Notes: generated by a model from the sequence alone, not told the origin. Positions 1-9,047 are shown, counted from the stretch's first letter. The stretch is DNA of 64,000 nt from Neobacillus jeddahensis (GCF_000612625.1 NZ_CCAS010000009.1:1-64000), one strand, 5' to 3'. Numbers and translations: made by a program.

Positions 1-36
1 TGTAGACAAACTCGAAAATTTTCGAGTTTGTCTACA
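1..36. repeat. Perfect 36-bp palindrome
   Basis: The first 18 bases (beginning TGTAGACAAACTCG) are followed immediately by their exact reverse complement, with no spacer except a central AAAATTTT. It sits just before an intrinsic terminator belonging to a gene beyond the left edge. It could be a second terminator hairpin, a repeat-family member or a protein-binding site. The sequence alone does not decide between these. Confidence 0.85.
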
Positions 37-41
37 GTCTG

Positions 42-71
42 AGAGCTCCCAATGACAATGGGAGCTCTTTT
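42..71 (+). terminator. Intrinsic terminator of a plus-strand gene left of the window
   Basis: A 10-bp stem AGAGCTCCCA/TGGGAGCTCT with a 7-nt loop is followed by a short T tail (TTTTC). The tail is on the plus-strand side, so it ends a transcript entering from the left rather than the minus-strand gene that follows. Confidence 0.75.
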
Positions 72-94
72 CATTTGATCGTTTCGCTTGGAGA

Positions 95-331
95 TTAATT
101 AGAGGGGGTTTGACTCTGGCGTTTCTTTTTAATGTAAGATGCCAGGGATTTAAAAATAAAGAATAAGCTAAATAAAAAGACAATGATATATTCGGCTGGT
201 TCCATTACTCGGAAAGGGTTGAGAGCCTTCCAAACAATGCCATTAGGGTTGGTGCCCATTAGAATATCTAACCAAATAATTAGGGATGATAATCCTCCAG
301 CAATTAATAGAGTTACGAAGAATAGTTTCAA
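95..331 (-). CDS. Small two-helix membrane protein, unknown function
   Basis: A 78-residue protein if translation starts at the TTG at 331, chosen because AAGGTG lies six bases upstream. A GTG at 340 in the same frame would overlap that ribosome binding site. Two hydrophobic stretches span roughly residues 2-24 (LFFVTLLIAGGLSSLIIWL) and 47-64 (IIVFLFSLFFIFKSL). The end is basic and polar (KKKRQSQ). I do not recognise the family. The gene is divergent from the germinant receptor operon, and their 5' ends are about 150 bp apart. Confidence 0.6.
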   Translation of the reverse strand: MKLFFVTLLIAGGLSSLIIWLDILMGTNPNGIVWKALNPFRVMEPAEYIIVFLFSLFFIFKSLASYIKKKRQSQTPSN

Positions 332-482
332 ACAATTCACCTTCTATCCACATTATTGATAGTATTTTGAGAAAGTAGATACCTTATACGCTATTAACAA
401 GAAGAATATTGCGTAAATGGATATTCCTGAACACCTTGGGTAAAATAGCCAATAGTAATACTTGGAAGTGGGGTGGAAGCTT

Positions 483-2087
483 GTGTCGATATTGTCAAGT
501 ATCATGAAAAAGAAGAAAAAACAGCGAAAGAATGATAATTATAGGCAAAAACAAGATCCACTTAAGCCAGAGGATTTACCGATCCTTAGAGAGTATAAAG
601 AAAATATTAGGCGAATCAAAGAAGAATTTGGAGATAGCGCGGATATCGTCTGTCGAGACTTTAAAGTGAGCATCCATAAAGGTGCTTTAGTGTATGTAGA
701 TGGATTAGCAGATAACAAAGTTGTTAGTGATTTCTTATTAGAACCATTCATGGAGAAGGAAATCATTCCAGAACGCATCGATATTTTTCAATACGTACTC
801 GATCAAGCCGTGGCATTAGGGAGTGTTGAGTCCATTGCTGATTGGAATAAAGTCTATGATTCATTACTGTCTGGGAATACGATTATTTTTTTAGATGGGT
901 GCACGAAGGCAATCAGTGGAGAGACGAAGGGATGGGAAAAACGTTCCATTTCGGAGCCGACTACCCAACTTTCCATCAGAGGGCCGAAGGATTCTTTTAC
1001 AGAAACGCTTAGAACTAATACCGCCTTAATCCGGCGCAGGATAAAAAGTCCTAATCTTTGGTTAGAATCGTTCAAAATAGGAAGGGTTTCTCAAACGGAT
1101 GTTGGCATTATGTATATTAAAGGAATTGCTAATGAAAAGATTGTGAAGGAGATTAAAGAAAGACTAGGGCGAATTGATATGGATTCGATTATTGGCTCAG
1201 GCTATATTGAACAATTAATTGAAGATCAGACGTGGACCACATTTCCTACTACCTATCATACTGAAAGACCTGATGTTGTAACCTCACAATTACTTGAAGG
1301 AAGAGTGGCCATTATTGTTGATGGGACACCCTTTGTTGTAACGGCACCAGCTATTTTTATTCAATTTTTTCAGGCACCTGATGATTATTATTCACGATTT
1401 GATATTTCAACAGGGATTCGAATTTTAAGAATATTGGCTTTTTTAATAGCCCTGATGGGGCCGGCCACCTATATTGCGGCAACCACCTTCCATCAAGAAA
1501 TGATACCGACGTCAATGGCAATTGCGATTGCCGCTCAACGGGAGAATGTCCCGTTTCCCGCATTTGTGGAGGCATTAATCATGGAAGTTACCTTTGAAAT
1601 CCTCCGGGAGGCTGGGCTAAGATTGCCAAGGGCTGTCGGCCAAGCCGTTTCCATTGTTGGTGCGCTTGTTATTGGGCAGGCTGCCGTACAGGCTGGCTTT
1701 GTTTCCCCAATAATGGTAATCGTAGTTTCGATTACGGCGATTGCTAATTTTTCAACGCCAATTTTTGCGATGGCGATTGCAGCTAGACTTCTCCGCTTCG
1801 CCTTAATGGGATTAGCGACTATTTTGGGGTTTTATGGAATGATGCTCGGGCTTATTTTTATTACTATTCATTTATGCTCGTTACGTTCGTTTGGGGTGCC
1901 TTATATGATGCCATTAGCCCCATTTAACATCAATAATCAACAAGATGTGTTTGTTCGTTTTCCAATTTGGGCATTTAAGAAAAGACCTCCATTTATGAGT
2001 AAAGGGAATATTGTTAGGACAGGAGAAAATCAAAAACCGGATCCGCCGAAACCTAATGACATCCAGGAAACAAAGGGTGACAAATAA
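483..2087 (+). CDS. Spore germinant receptor subunit A (GerA family)
   Basis: A 534-residue GerA-family protein, the A subunit of a nutrient germinant receptor in the spore inner membrane. A long soluble N-terminal region (with RRRIKSPNLW and YIKGIAN) is followed by a C-terminal membrane block from about residue 290. That block carries family signatures such as GPATYIAATTFHQEMIP, FVEALIMEVTFEILREAG and GVPYMMPLAPF. The first in-frame codon is a TTG at 462, but GGGGTGG at 470-476 points to GTG 483. The stop overlaps the next start (TAATG), so A, C and B subunits form one operon. Such operons are normally sigma-G dependent, but I could not place a convincing sigma-G promoter. Germinant specificity cannot be read from sequence. 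Confidence 0.93.
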   Translation: MSILSSIMKKKKKQRKNDNYRQKQDPLKPEDLPILREYKENIRRIKEEFGDSADIVCRDFKVSIHKGALVYVDGLADNKVVSDFLLEPFMEKEIIPERIDIFQYVLDQAVALGSVESIADWNKVYDSLLSGNTIIFLDGCTKAISGETKGWEKRSISEPTTQLSIRGPKDSFTETLRTNTALIRRRIKSPNLWLESFKIGRVSQTDVGIMYIKGIANEKIVKEIKERLGRIDMDSIIGSGYIEQLIEDQTWTTFPTTYHTERPDVVTSQLLEGRVAIIVDGTPFVVTAPAIFIQFFQAPDDYYSRFDISTGIRILRILAFLIALMGPATYIAATTFHQEMIPTSMAIAIAAQRENVPFPAFVEALIMEVTFEILREAGLRLPRAVGQAVSIVGALVIGQAAVQAGFVSPIMVIVVSITAIANFSTPIFAMAIAARLLRFALMGLATILGFYGMMLGLIFITIHLCSLRSFGVPYMMPLAPFNINNQQDVFVRFPIWAFKKRPPFMSKGNIVRTGENQKPDPPKPNDIQETKGDK

Positions 2088-3292
2088 TGAAGAAAGTCTT
2101 GATGGTCCTATCCATTGTCGTTATGATTTTACCCATTCTTAGTGCTTGTTGGAATCAAAAGGAACTCACTGACTTAGCCTTTGTGATGGCCTTAGGGGTG
2201 GACAAGGGCGAAAATAATAAGTTTACCCTCTCATTTCAACTTGTAAATCCGGGCAATGTTTCTTCCGCGCAAACGGGGGGAGGACAAGGGCTACCAATCG
2301 CTGTTTATAAAAGTACGGGTGATACCTTAACAGAGGCAGCTAGAAATGCTACAAAAAAGGTTTCTAGGCGGCTTTATTATGCGCACACCAATATTGTTGT
2401 GATTAGTGAAGAAATAGCAAAGGAAAATATGCTTGATGTCTTGGATGCATTAGATCGCGATCCAGAATTTCGAACCACAACTGAATTAATCATTGCAAGG
2501 GGTTCTACAGCGGAAGAGATTGTAACGACTCTTACGATTCTTGATAAAATCCCAGTTAAAAGTATTTCAAATCAAATAAAATCATCTGAAAGTATGCTGG
2601 GTGAAAATATGAGCATTAATATTGACGATTTCCTTAGCGGATTATTAAGCAAGGGGAAACAACCGATTCTAAATGGATATAGGCTTCGTGGAAAGAAATC
2701 AGGAGCAAAGAAAGCAAGTAATCTGCAAAAAACGACTACAGATGCCTATCTTGAATCGGATGGGTTAGCAGTATTTCATGATGGGAAATTGCAAGACTGG
2801 CTAAGTAATGATGAAGCAAGAGGGGTCATCTGGATACTTGATAAGCTGCAAAGTACCGACATCAATATAAATTGGAATGGGAAGAAGAAGGCCCTTACGG
2901 TGGCACCGATACGGTCTAAAACAAAAGTTTCTGCAAAGGTTATTAATGAAAAACCTCTCATTAATATAAAAATCGAAAATGAAGGGTGGATTAGTGAGGC
3001 CAACACCAATATTGATTTGACCAATCCTGATGTAATGAATCAAATCGAAAAAAAAGTAGAAATTGAGACAAAAAAACAAATATTAGCGACAGTAAAGGCA
3101 ACTCAACGATTAAAGAGTGATATCTTGGGTTTTGGCGAAAAGGTGCATTTGGCCAATCCTCGCTTGTGGAAACGAATTCAGAATCAGTGGGACGAGGAAT
3201 TTGCTGACTTAGACGTGAATGTAAAAGTTGATTTCTATGTTCGTAGAGAGGGAATCCGCACAAAACCATTTTGGTCAACAATGAAACAATGA
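2087..3292 (+). CDS. Spore germinant receptor subunit C, lipoprotein (GerC family)
   Basis: A 401-residue GerC-type lipoprotein. The signal peptide MKKVLMVLSIVVMILP ends in a lipobox LSAC with the lipidated Cys at about residue 21. WNQKELTDLAFVMALGVDK then follows, the usual start of mature GerC proteins. The C-terminal domain resembles GerAC (LWKRIQNQWDEEF, VDFYVRREGI). The protein would be anchored to the outer face of the spore inner membrane and assemble with the A and B subunits. Its ATG shares one base with the upstream TAA, which suggests translational coupling. Confidence 0.93.
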   Translation: MKKVLMVLSIVVMILPILSACWNQKELTDLAFVMALGVDKGENNKFTLSFQLVNPGNVSSAQTGGGQGLPIAVYKSTGDTLTEAARNATKKVSRRLYYAHTNIVVISEEIAKENMLDVLDALDRDPEFRTTTELIIARGSTAEEIVTTLTILDKIPVKSISNQIKSSESMLGENMSINIDDFLSGLLSKGKQPILNGYRLRGKKSGAKKASNLQKTTTDAYLESDGLAVFHDGKLQDWLSNDEARGVIWILDKLQSTDININWNGKKKALTVAPIRSKTKVSAKVINEKPLINIKIENEGWISEANTNIDLTNPDVMNQIEKKVEIETKKQILATVKATQRLKSDILGFGEKVHLANPRLWKRIQNQWDEEFADLDVNVKVDFYVRREGIRTKPFWSTMKQ

Positions 3293-3316
3293 ATCGGTCG
3301 AGAGAGGAGGGAGTGA

Positions 3317-4435
3317 ATGGAAAAGGCAAAAATCAATGCTTCACAACTATTTGTTCTAGTCGTTATGTTTGAGATGGGGAGTGCTATTCTTGTTGGGTTA
3401 GGAGCAAGTGCGAAACAAGATGCATGGATTGCCATTTTAGTGGGGTTAGCTGGAGGGCTCGTCCTATTCCTGGTTTACTACCGTCTCTATATGTATTATC
3501 AGGATATTCCTTTAACCAGTTATGCGCAAAGGATTACGGGAAAATGGGTTGGCCGTTTCATCGGTTTGTTATATATTATATATTTCCTATATTGTGCGGC
3601 AAGGGTATTACGTGACTTCGGAGAATTATTAACAACGACCATCTACACAGGTACGCCTTTAATTGTAATTAATTGCTTAATGATTTTTACAATTATTTAT
3701 GGTATTCATAAGGGTTTTGAAGTAATTGCCAGGGTGGGACAACTTTTTTTAATGATTATCTATTTTTTGGCCATTGTTGGCTTTGGATTAGTTATTTTTT
3801 CTGGGTTAATTAATCTTGAGCATCTTCGCCCTATCCTAGAGAATGGCTGGAAACCAGTAATGAGCACTGTTCTTGGCGAAACACTCACCTTCCCTTTCGG
3901 GGAAATGGTTGTTTTTACGATGATTCTGCCCTACATCAATAATCCAAAAAAGGTGAAAGTAGTTTGTCTGAGTGCAATGGTCCTAAGTGGAATAAATATT
4001 GCCTTAACAGCCGCCATTAATGTTTCTGCCTTAGGCACCGATTTATTTGTTCGAGCTAATTTCCCACTACTTTCAACCATTAGCAAAATTAAATTAGCTA
4101 ATTTTATCGAGCGACTGGATGTGCTGTTTATGCTCTATTTAATGGTAGGTGGTTTTTTTAAAATATCATTATTCTTCTATGCGGCAGTGGCTGGAGCAGC
4201 TGATATTTTTAAATTTACGAATCAAGCTCAATTAAGTTTTCCATTGGGGACCCTAGTTTTATTTGCCTCGGTAACCATTGCCTCCAATTACGCGGAACAC
4301 ATTAAAGAAGGGCTAAGTATAGTTCCCATTTATTTGCATTATCCATTTCAGGTCGTGATTCCAGTCTTTCTTCTCATTATTGCGTTCTTTCGTAATCGAA
4401 AAAAAAATGCGGAAGCAACGTCTAATCCGTCTTAG
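3317..4435 (+). CDS. Spore germinant receptor subunit B, permease-like (GerB family)
   Basis: A 372-residue integral membrane protein of the endospore germination permease family, related to APC-type amino acid permeases, with about ten hydrophobic segments. The N-terminus (INASQLFVLVVMFEMGSAIL) and the FPFGEMVVFTMILPYI segment are typical. The start follows GAGAGGAGGGAG closely. It is the last gene of the operon and is followed by a bidirectional terminator shared with the convergent kinase gene. The B subunit is thought to form the germinant-binding membrane part. Confidence 0.93.
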   Translation: MEKAKINASQLFVLVVMFEMGSAILVGLGASAKQDAWIAILVGLAGGLVLFLVYYRLYMYYQDIPLTSYAQRITGKWVGRFIGLLYIIYFLYCAARVLRDFGELLTTTIYTGTPLIVINCLMIFTIIYGIHKGFEVIARVGQLFLMIIYFLAIVGFGLVIFSGLINLEHLRPILENGWKPVMSTVLGETLTFPFGEMVVFTMILPYINNPKKVKVVCLSAMVLSGINIALTAAINVSALGTDLFVRANFPLLSTISKIKLANFIERLDVLFMLYLMVGGFFKISLFFYAAVAGAADIFKFTNQAQLSFPLGTLVLFASVTIASNYAEHIKEGLSIVPIYLHYPFQVVIPVFLLIIAFFRNRKKNAEATSNPS

Positions 4436-4448
4436 GTTAATAGACAAA

Positions 4449-4482
4449 AAAACTGCCTTTGATGATGACCATAGGCAGTTTT
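4449..4482. terminator. Bidirectional terminator between the germinant operon and the kinase
   Basis: AAAACTGCCT (4449-4458) pairs with AGGCAGTTTT (4473-4482) around a 14-nt loop. A/T runs on both sides serve the two convergent genes. Confidence 0.8.
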
Positions 4483-4486
4483 CAGT

Positions 4487-6160
4487 TTACGATCGTGAAT
4501 GTAAATTCTGTACGACCTTTTTATTTGAATGATCCTGTTTAATAGGGAGGGTAATTTGAACGGAAGTACCTTGATTTTTTTGGCTAGTAAAACGAATCGT
4601 TCCATTATGTGTTTGGACAATTTTAAAGCTGACGGTTAACCCTAAGCCTGTCCCTTTTTCCTTAGAAGAGTAAAAGGGTTCGCCAATTTTTTCTAACCGT
4701 TCTTTTGAAATGCCATAACCATTATCCTTCACCGTAATCAAAACCTGCTCATCTACTGATTTCGCTAGTTCAATCGTAACGGTCCCACCTTTTTCGGAGG
4801 CCTCGATGGCGTTTTTTAGGATATTAATAAATACTTGTTTTAGCTGATTTGGTTCACATTCAATGTAGAGATTTTCTTCATGGAAAAAAGAATCAATCCT
4901 TACATTATAATAAATGGCTTCTGAACTTAATAACGATACCACGTCATTTAATAATTTTTGAATAGACGCTATCGAAAACTTAAAATGCTGTGGTTTGGCA
5001 AGTAACAATAGTTCACTAACAATATGATTGATCCGGTCTAGTTCATCCAACATGATTTGATAATAATATTGATGTTTTCCATCCTCCATTTGTAAAAGCT
5101 GAACGAAGCCCTTTAACGAGGTAAGTGGATTACGAATCTCATGTGCTACACTAGCTGATAATTCTCCGACAACGGAAAGCTTTTCTGTTCTTCTTAAGCG
5201 CTCCTCTGTGGCCCTAAGAGCGGTAACATCTCGGCCATAGCCAATAATCCCTGTGATTTGACCATTAACAATAATTGGGAGGGATGTACATTGTAAGGTA
5301 ATGTTCGTTCCATTCGCATGAGGGAAACTCATCTCATATACGATCGGCTTGCCATTTTCTACAACAGAGGAAATAAAACTAGTTAAAAACCTTTTATATT
5401 TTTTCGGCAATAATGTAGTGATACTTGTGCCAATCATCGCCTCCCGCTTAAAACCTGTAATCACTTCAAAGTGGGGGTTAAGATTAGTGATGATTCCGTT
5501 AAGGTCCAGCATATAAACGATATCTGGACTATATTCAAATAAAGATTTATATTGTTGCTGACTCTCTGCTAGCTGTTTGGCCATCTCCCTTTTTTCCGTA
5601 ATATCACGACTGATGATGACTAACCCTTGTCTGCTGCCATCGGCATGAAAAAGGGGAACCTTGATGGTATCAAACGTTTTCCACGAACCATTTGGAAGGG
5701 GAAGTACCTCTTCAATTCGGAGGATTTTTCCATTTTTCCAGGCTTGCTCATCGGATTGCTCAACGGACTTAAGGACATTTGCGTAAAATTCAGTGTAGTG
5801 GGCTAGCTCAGAATCCTTCTTCCCACGATAATCGACATGCTCAAGCTGAAACAGTTTCAAACCATAGTCATTGGTTTCAATCCATCTGCCTTCTCCATCC
5901 TTAAAATTAACAAAGTCCACCATGGAATTAATAAGTGTGGAAAGGCGATTTTGATCTTCCCGCGAAACCATTAACTCTTGTTGCTTATTGATATAAAAGT
6001 AGATAAATCCTCCTGTAACGATGATATAGAGAATTTCTTTTAATCTTTCTAAAAGATGAATATAAGGGGTAGGGATAAATTCTTGAATGAGGTAATTTGA
6101 ACCATATATCCAAATAATACTACTAATAATATAAAGGATAACGAGCTTTTTTTTATCCAT
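4487..6160 (-). CDS. Membrane PAS sensor histidine kinase (sporulation-kinase type)
   Basis: A 557-residue kinase. Two short membrane segments (about residues 6-26 and 42-58) precede two PAS domains (about 70-190, ending ISRDITEKREM, and 200-320, ending GYGRDVTALRATEERL). A HisKA domain follows with SASVAHEIRNPL (phospho-His near residue 340). The HATPase domain has its N box (LKQVFINILKNAIEAS), DNGYGI and GTGLGL. The architecture and H-box resemble Bacillus kinases that feed the Spo0F/Spo0A phosphorelay. No response regulator is adjacent, which fits an orphan phosphorelay kinase but does not prove it. The start follows ATAGGAGA. Confidence 0.88.
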   Translation of the reverse strand: MDKKKLVILYIISSIIWIYGSNYLIQEFIPTPYIHLLERLKEILYIIVTGGFIYFYINKQQELMVSREDQNRLSTLINSMVDFVNFKDGEGRWIETNDYGLKLFQLEHVDYRGKKDSELAHYTEFYANVLKSVEQSDEQAWKNGKILRIEEVLPLPNGSWKTFDTIKVPLFHADGSRQGLVIISRDITEKREMAKQLAESQQQYKSLFEYSPDIVYMLDLNGIITNLNPHFEVITGFKREAMIGTSITTLLPKKYKRFLTSFISSVVENGKPIVYEMSFPHANGTNITLQCTSLPIIVNGQITGIIGYGRDVTALRATEERLRRTEKLSVVGELSASVAHEIRNPLTSLKGFVQLLQMEDGKHQYYYQIMLDELDRINHIVSELLLLAKPQHFKFSIASIQKLLNDVVSLLSSEAIYYNVRIDSFFHEENLYIECEPNQLKQVFINILKNAIEASEKGGTVTIELAKSVDEQVLITVKDNGYGISKERLEKIGEPFYSSKEKGTGLGLTVSFKIVQTHNGTIRFTSQKNQGTSVQITLPIKQDHSNKKVVQNLHSRS

Positions 6161-6290
6161 GAAAATCTCCTATTCTTTCAAAGAAACCAGGGTCCGAGAA
6201 TGAAAGTAATAATTATTTCTCCTCTGATATACTACTAGATAATTGATTAATTTGGAATACGGAATAAGGATTTACAATTTAATGGAAATA

Positions 6291-6316
6291 AAAAAAGAAG
6301 CCTTTAAGACTTCTTT
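6291..6316 (-). terminator. Terminator overlapping the stop of the DUF2533 gene
   Basis: On the minus strand AAAGAAGTC pairs with GGCTTCTTT around TTAAA and runs into a T tract. The loop contains the gene's own TAA stop. Confidence 0.8.
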
Positions 6317-6558
6317 GCGTATGCCTTAACCATATCGATGGAAACTAATTTACGATTTGGTACGATTCCCTGTCTTGTCAGGGCATTAATTTGCTCTGTA
6401 ATTTCGTTGATTTTCTCGGTCGTAAATGGTTTTCCCTCTTTACAACATTTCAAGGCTTCCTCAATATAAAATTCTCTTTGTTGGTCGAGTAAGAGAAAAG
6501 TAGCTATTTGTTTGTTTTGTTTGTTTACGTGTTGAGTAATCGCTTTATGTACACTCAT
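6304..6558 (-). CDS. DUF2533 family protein (YpbS-like)
   Basis: An 84-residue soluble, largely helical protein beginning MSVHKAITQHVNKQ and ending with GIVPNRKLVSIDMVKAYAKKS. From memory it matches the Bacillus YpbS/DUF2533 family in both length and sequence. No function is known to me. The gene is monocistronic, with its own terminator overlapping the stop. Confidence 0.75.
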   Translation of the reverse strand: MSVHKAITQHVNKQNKQIATFLLLDQQREFYIEEALKCCKEGKPFTTEKINEITEQINALTRQGIVPNRKLVSIDMVKAYAKKS

Positions 6559-6612
6559 GTATTTCAGCTCCTGTTCATCATGTATAATCTGGTCGTACGG
6601 CCAATGAAGGTA

Positions 6613-7116
6613 TTAGCCAATTCTTTTTCCAAAGATAAGTAAATCTCTTTCTACCCCATCTAATTCTGCTACATTCGGAAAATGGGCCCACTTTTCAAAT
6701 CCAAAGCTTAAAAACAGTTTCGTACTTGGTTCATTATGTCCAAAAATAAACCCGAGCAATGTCTTGATGTCAAGTTTGGGGCAGGCATCAATGGATTTTT
6801 GAATAAGATATTTACCAAGTTTTCTGCCCCGAAAATCATGATGGATATAAATGCTGATTTCTGCGGTATGATTATAAGCGGGTCTGCCATAAAATGATTG
6901 AAAGCTGACCCACGCACAAATTCTGCCATTGGTTTCGACCACCCATAAAGGACGAAAAGTAGGTGTATGCTCGTTGAACCATGGCTCTCTAGTTTCCACT
7001 GACACTGGTTCTAAGTCGGCTGTCACCATTCTGCTGGGAATGGTTGAATTGTATATGTCCACTATAACGGGTAAATCTTCTATTTCTGCATCTCTTATTG
7101 AGAATTCCTCAAACAT
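6613..7116 (-). CDS. GNAT family N-acetyltransferase (phosphinothricin-acetyltransferase-like)
   Basis: A 167-residue single-domain GNAT protein. It starts with IRDAEIEDLPVIVDIYNSTI, typical of the PAT/MnaT subgroup. The acetyl-CoA loop is HDFRGRKLGKYLIQKSI, matching the R/Q-x-x-G-x-G/A motif, and FIFGHNEPSTKLFLSFGFEK is the usual C-terminal strand and helix. It transfers acetyl from acetyl-CoA to an amine. The substrate cannot be read here; members act on herbicide-like amino acid analogues or on methionine derivatives. GGGGTGG lies nine bases before the start. Confidence 0.82.
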   Translation of the reverse strand: MFEEFSIRDAEIEDLPVIVDIYNSTIPSRMVTADLEPVSVETREPWFNEHTPTFRPLWVVETNGRICAWVSFQSFYGRPAYNHTAEISIYIHHDFRGRKLGKYLIQKSIDACPKLDIKTLLGFIFGHNEPSTKLFLSFGFEKWAHFPNVAELDGVERDLLIFGKRIG

Positions 7117-7219
7117 ATCCCTATTCCACCCCAGTTTAATAATATGTAATTAGATTTATGATAGCCTTCCAATCCTATATTTTCAATATGAACTTTTCTG
7201 AAAAATTTTATTTTCATGA

Positions 7220-7265
7220 AAAAAAGAAAGACCCAGTCTCGAAAATTGCATCGAAAAAGGGTCTT
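7220..7265 (-). terminator. Terminator downstream of the YpzG-like gene
   Basis: AAGACCC and GGGTCTT (7228-7234 and 7259-7265) pair around a 24-nt loop. On the minus strand the hairpin runs into TCTTTTTTTC, so it should end the minus-strand transcript. Confidence 0.55.
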
Positions 7266-7320
7266 CCTTTTTGTACTAATTGTTTTTTAGACAATCAGTT
7301 TCGTTTCGCTGCCAAGACTC

Positions 7321-7473
7321 CTACCAGCGGTGAGCCTTAGCATTACTCCTTAAGATGATTTGGTTTTGCGACATTTGCGTTTGCCCGTTCACCTGTGCTT
7401 TTTGGTGTTTCGGTCTGGTAAAAGTGTGGTGAAAAAGCTCTGAGTGTGGATCTAATTGATCTCGATAGCTCAT
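7321..7473 (-). CDS. YpzG-like small protein
   Basis: A 50-codon gene. The protein begins MSYRDQLDPHSELFHH, contains VNGQTQMSQNQ and ends LRSNAKAHRW. The composition (His/Gln/Arg-rich, no membrane segment) and ends match my memory of the Bacillus YpzG family. GAGGTG lies seven bases upstream of ATG 7473, and a minus-strand terminator follows. A longer frame on the same strand (7343-7543) overlaps it but has no ribosome binding site. Function unknown. Confidence 0.72.
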   Translation of the reverse strand: MSYRDQLDPHSELFHHTFTRPKHQKAQVNGQTQMSQNQIILRSNAKAHRW

Positions 7474-7639
7474 CAACAATCACCTCATCATAGGATTTGA
7501 AACGAGGATATTCAATTTGAATACCACTAATATCATTTGCCAAAAAGAAAGGAATTAGTCAAAAACATTATATTAAGTAAAGTAAAAGAAAAGAGCTCAG
7601 TTTGTATGCGTTAATTAAAAATAAAAAACAGAAAAAACC

Positions 7640-7697
7640 TTGTATTATCTGAAAGTTCGGAATAAAATATAAGTAACATACCAACCGGTAGGTATGT
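7640..7697 (+). promoter_or_regulatory. Sigma-A promoter with TetR-type operator
   Basis: TTGTAT (7640-7645), a 17-bp spacer and TAAAAT (7663-7668) form a promoter. A 22-bp near-perfect palindrome at 7676-7697 follows (ACATACC...GGTATGT arms, ACCGGT core, 20 of 22 positions symmetrical) and covers the expected start site. The same element recurs at 17507-17528. The rest of the 7474-7820 interval is AT-rich, and I see no gene in it. Confidence 0.75.
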
Positions 7698-7820
7698 ATT
7701 AAATGTTTTTTGCATATGCTTTTTAAGAAGTTAAAACTAGATTAACAGAATTGTTGCAAGCTTTTGAGGATCTACGACCAGTTTTTACCATTCAAAAGAA
7801 TGAGAAATGGAGTGATGGAA

Positions 7821-8999
7821 ATGCATTTGCGACTAACCGATGAACAAAAAATGGTCCAAAAAACTATTAGAAGATTTGTAGAAAAAGAACTCATTCCACT
7901 TGAAAATGATGTTTTACGAAACGAACGAGAAGGTAAACCAAGTCTCCCAGCTGGAAAGCTTAAAGAGCTGCAATTAAAGGCAAAGGAAGCTGGCTTCTGG
8001 GGAATTAACACACCAGAAGAATATGGGGGCGCTGATCTTGGCCAAATGATGATGGCGATTGTTTTAATGGAGGTTTCCAAAACATTTGTGCCATTTTCCT
8101 TTGGTGGCGGTGCAGACAATATCCTTTACTATGGAAATGACGAGCAGAAGAAAAAGTATTTATTGCCAACCATCAATGGTGATAAGAAATCATGTTTTGC
8201 CATGACTGAACCTGGTGCAGGCTCTGATACACGAAATATTAAAATGACAGCCGTAAAGGATGGCCATGAATGGGTGTTAAATGGTGAAAAGACCTTTATT
8301 ACAGGTGGCAATGAAGCAGACTTTGTAATGGCGATCGCAATTACGGATAAAGACTTACACCAAACTACACATGGGCGTGAAGGCGTTACCTGTTTTATCG
8401 TTGACCGCGACATGGGCTGGAAATCCGAGTATATACATACGATGGGGGAATGGGGTCCGGCAGGCTTGGTATTTGATAATGTACGCGTTCCTGAGGAAAA
8501 TATTCTTGGCGAATTGCATAAGGGGTATAACCTAGGGTTGGAGTGGATTGGGTTTGCTAGATGGGTCGTAGGTGCAAGAGCAGTTGGAACCGCTGAACGC
8601 CTCTTACAAATGGCGATTGACTATGCAAAAGAACGAGTGACGTTCGGAAAACCGATTGCAGAACGCCAAGCAATCCAATGGCAAATTGCCGACTCAGCCG
8701 TTGAAATTGAAGCAGCCAAATGGCTCGTCTTGAATGCAGCCTTTACACTTGATAATGGCGAAGATAATCGTCATCTAGCTTCGATGGCAAAGTTATACGG
8801 GGCAAATATGGGGAACCGAGTGGTTGACCGAGTTTTACAAATTCACGGTGGTATGGGGTATACAAGAGAATTGCCAATTGAACGCTGGTACCGTGAAGCA
8901 AGACTATGGAGAATTTATGATGGTACAGACGAAATTCAGCGCATGATTATCTCACGTAACTTAATTAAAGGTCATGTCAAGGTAGGCCAATATATTTAA
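7821..8999 (+). CDS. Acyl-CoA dehydrogenase family protein
   Basis: A 392-residue flavoprotein of the acyl-CoA dehydrogenase fold that would desaturate an acyl-CoA and pass electrons to ETF. The FAD/substrate signature CFAMTEPGAGSDT, the loop VTFGKPIAERQAIQW and the C-terminal IHGGMGYTRELPIERWYREARL are present. The usual catalytic-base motif YEGT is YDGTDEIQ here, so aspartate replaces glutamate. ATG 7821 is chosen because GGAGTG lies six bases before it; an upstream ATG at 7764 lacks a site. It is the first gene of the TetR-controlled operon. Confidence 0.9.
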   Translation: MHLRLTDEQKMVQKTIRRFVEKELIPLENDVLRNEREGKPSLPAGKLKELQLKAKEAGFWGINTPEEYGGADLGQMMMAIVLMEVSKTFVPFSFGGGADNILYYGNDEQKKKYLLPTINGDKKSCFAMTEPGAGSDTRNIKMTAVKDGHEWVLNGEKTFITGGNEADFVMAIAITDKDLHQTTHGREGVTCFIVDRDMGWKSEYIHTMGEWGPAGLVFDNVRVPEENILGELHKGYNLGLEWIGFARWVVGARAVGTAERLLQMAIDYAKERVTFGKPIAERQAIQWQIADSAVEIEAAKWLVLNAAFTLDNGEDNRHLASMAKLYGANMGNRVVDRVLQIHGGMGYTRELPIERWYREARLWRIYDGTDEIQRMIISRNLIKGHVKVGQYI

Positions 9000-9047
9000 G
9001 GACTGATTGTAAGCGCTATCTAAAATATTTTTGCAGGAGGAATCGAA

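Noticed and set aside
420-482. A sigma-G promoter for the germinant receptor operon
   Set aside because: I found GAATA-like strings but no CATWHTA-type -10 at the right spacing.
7158-7340. A 60-codon plus-strand frame
   Set aside because: It crosses the terminator of the YpzG-like gene, has no ribosome binding site and no recognisable protein pattern.
7343-7543. A 66-codon minus-strand frame starting at TTG 7543
   Set aside because: No ribosome binding site. It overlaps the better supported YpzG-like gene in another frame.
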